From NCBI GenBank assembly GCA_025924495.1, contig JAICIG010000145.1:1-16443 (forward strand): 16,443 bases of DNA, read 5' to 3'. The position numbers and the translations under genes were made by a program. This stretch comes from Pirellulales bacterium. Lineage in GTDB: Bacteria > Planctomycetota > Planctomycetia > Pirellulales > JAICIG01. The notes below the pieces were generated by a model. The model did not search any database and was not told the origin of the DNA. It saw only the letters and a list, made by a program, of their open reading frames with translations. Shown here piece by piece: positions 16,211 to 16,443 of the stretch (position 1 is the stretch's first letter; each line of letters begins with the position of its first letter).

Positions 16211-16244
16211 TGGCAGAGTCGGCGCGACGAGCGTTGATCTGCCA
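16211..16244. repeat. Inverted repeat upstream of the TreZ-like gene
   Basis: TGGCAGA (16211-16217) and TCTGCCA (16238-16244) are exact inverted arms with a 20-base spacer, ending about 40 bases before the start codon at 16286. The position suits an operator or leader hairpin; chance is possible. Confidence 0.35.
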
Positions 16245-16270
16245 GTGTGAGCAGTGCAGTTTTCGATATC

Positions 16271-16276
16271 AGGGGG
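16271..16276 (+). promoter_or_regulatory. Ribosome binding site of the TreZ-like gene
   Basis: AGGGGG lies nine bases before ATG 16286 and supports that start. Confidence 0.6.
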
Positions 16277-16285
16277 TAGCGCTTT

Positions 16286-16443
16286 ATGCCAGTCAAAGTG
16301 TGGGCGCCTAACGCTGGAAAAGTCGCATGCGAAACGCAAGGCCAGCGCGTCGATCTGCAGGAAGAATGCGGCGGGTGGTGGAGCGCCGATCTGGAATTAC
16401 CCGCCGACGTCGACTATGCGTTCCGGCTCGACGACGCCGAGCC
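16286..16443 (+). CDS. treZ: Probable malto-oligosyltrehalose trehalohydrolase TreZ (partial, N-terminus only)
   Basis: The 53 visible residues start MPVKVWAPNAGKVACETQG and go on to GGWWSADLELP and DYAFRLDDAE. VWAPNA followed by GGWW and DYAFRLDD is the opening of the N-terminal CBM48/E-set domain of GH13 enzymes. This spacing resembles TreZ more than glycogen branching enzyme, whose N-terminus is usually longer. TreZ releases trehalose from maltooligosyl-trehalose made by TreY, a stress and compatible-solute pathway. The catalytic barrel lies outside the window, so another CBM48 GH13 enzyme (GlgB, GlgX) cannot be excluded. A ribosome binding site precedes the ATG. Confidence 0.72.
   Translation, partial: MPVKVWAPNAGKVACETQGQRVDLQEECGGWWSADLELPADVDYAFRLDDAE

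Larger units (their letters stand above)
15569..16285. other. Long intergenic stretch without a convincing gene
   Basis: About 717 bases lie between the restriction operon and the trehalose gene, which diverge here. The frames present (for example minus 15827-16030, plus 15952-16158, minus 16115-16339) have no motif, no ribosome binding site and odd composition, so none is accepted. I found no tRNA. The stretch holds inverted repeats at 15746-15763 (AAAATC, loop CGCCGC, GATTTT), 15819-15875 and 16211-16244. It should also contain the promoters of both flanking units. It could be the scar of an insertion or a decayed gene next to the defence island. Confidence 0.5.

Overview
The window looks like a high-GC bacterial chromosome, most likely a planctomycete (Pirellulales-like). 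This is inferred from a csrA/fliW pair next to a twin-arginine-exported Gfo/Idh/MocA dehydrogenase and a secreted HEAT-repeat protein, a combination common in that phylum. No rRNA, tRNA or CRISPR array was found.

Left part (1-6113), all on the minus strand: a csrA fragment running off the left edge, fliW, a K+ channel with a clear intrinsic terminator separating it from fliW, a secreted HEAT-repeat protein and a Tat-exported oxidoreductase. Middle (6114-8116), plus strand: a two-gene ABC-2 exporter (ATPase then permease). A near-consensus -35/-10 promoter sits so close to the ATG that the mRNA is probably leaderless.

Right part (8337-15549), minus strand: a compact type I restriction-modification operon. 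In transcription order it reads small HTH protein - hsdR - hsdS - prrC - hsdM, with junctions of a 4-base overlap, 3, 3 and 6 bases. The gene between hsdS and hsdM is the key finding. It is a full-length PrrC-family anticodon nuclease: an ABC-type ATPase head followed by a C-terminal ribonuclease domain with the Arg-x3-Glu...His triad intact. By the E. coli EcoprrI/PrrC precedent, the restriction enzyme holds PrrC silent and a phage attack on the enzyme releases it to cut a host tRNA. The locus therefore encodes two defence layers, DNA cleavage backed by translation shut-off. The gene order differs from E. coli (M-S-PrrC-R), and a small winged-helix/excisionase-like HTH gene overlaps hsdR by ATGA. 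That HTH frame has no usable start codon and may be frameshifted. A perfect inverted repeat lies over its 5' end and could be its operator.

A gap of about 720 bases with several inverted repeats and no convincing gene follows. The window then ends in the first 53 codons of a plus-strand gene resembling the N-terminus of malto-oligosyltrehalose trehalohydrolase (TreZ).
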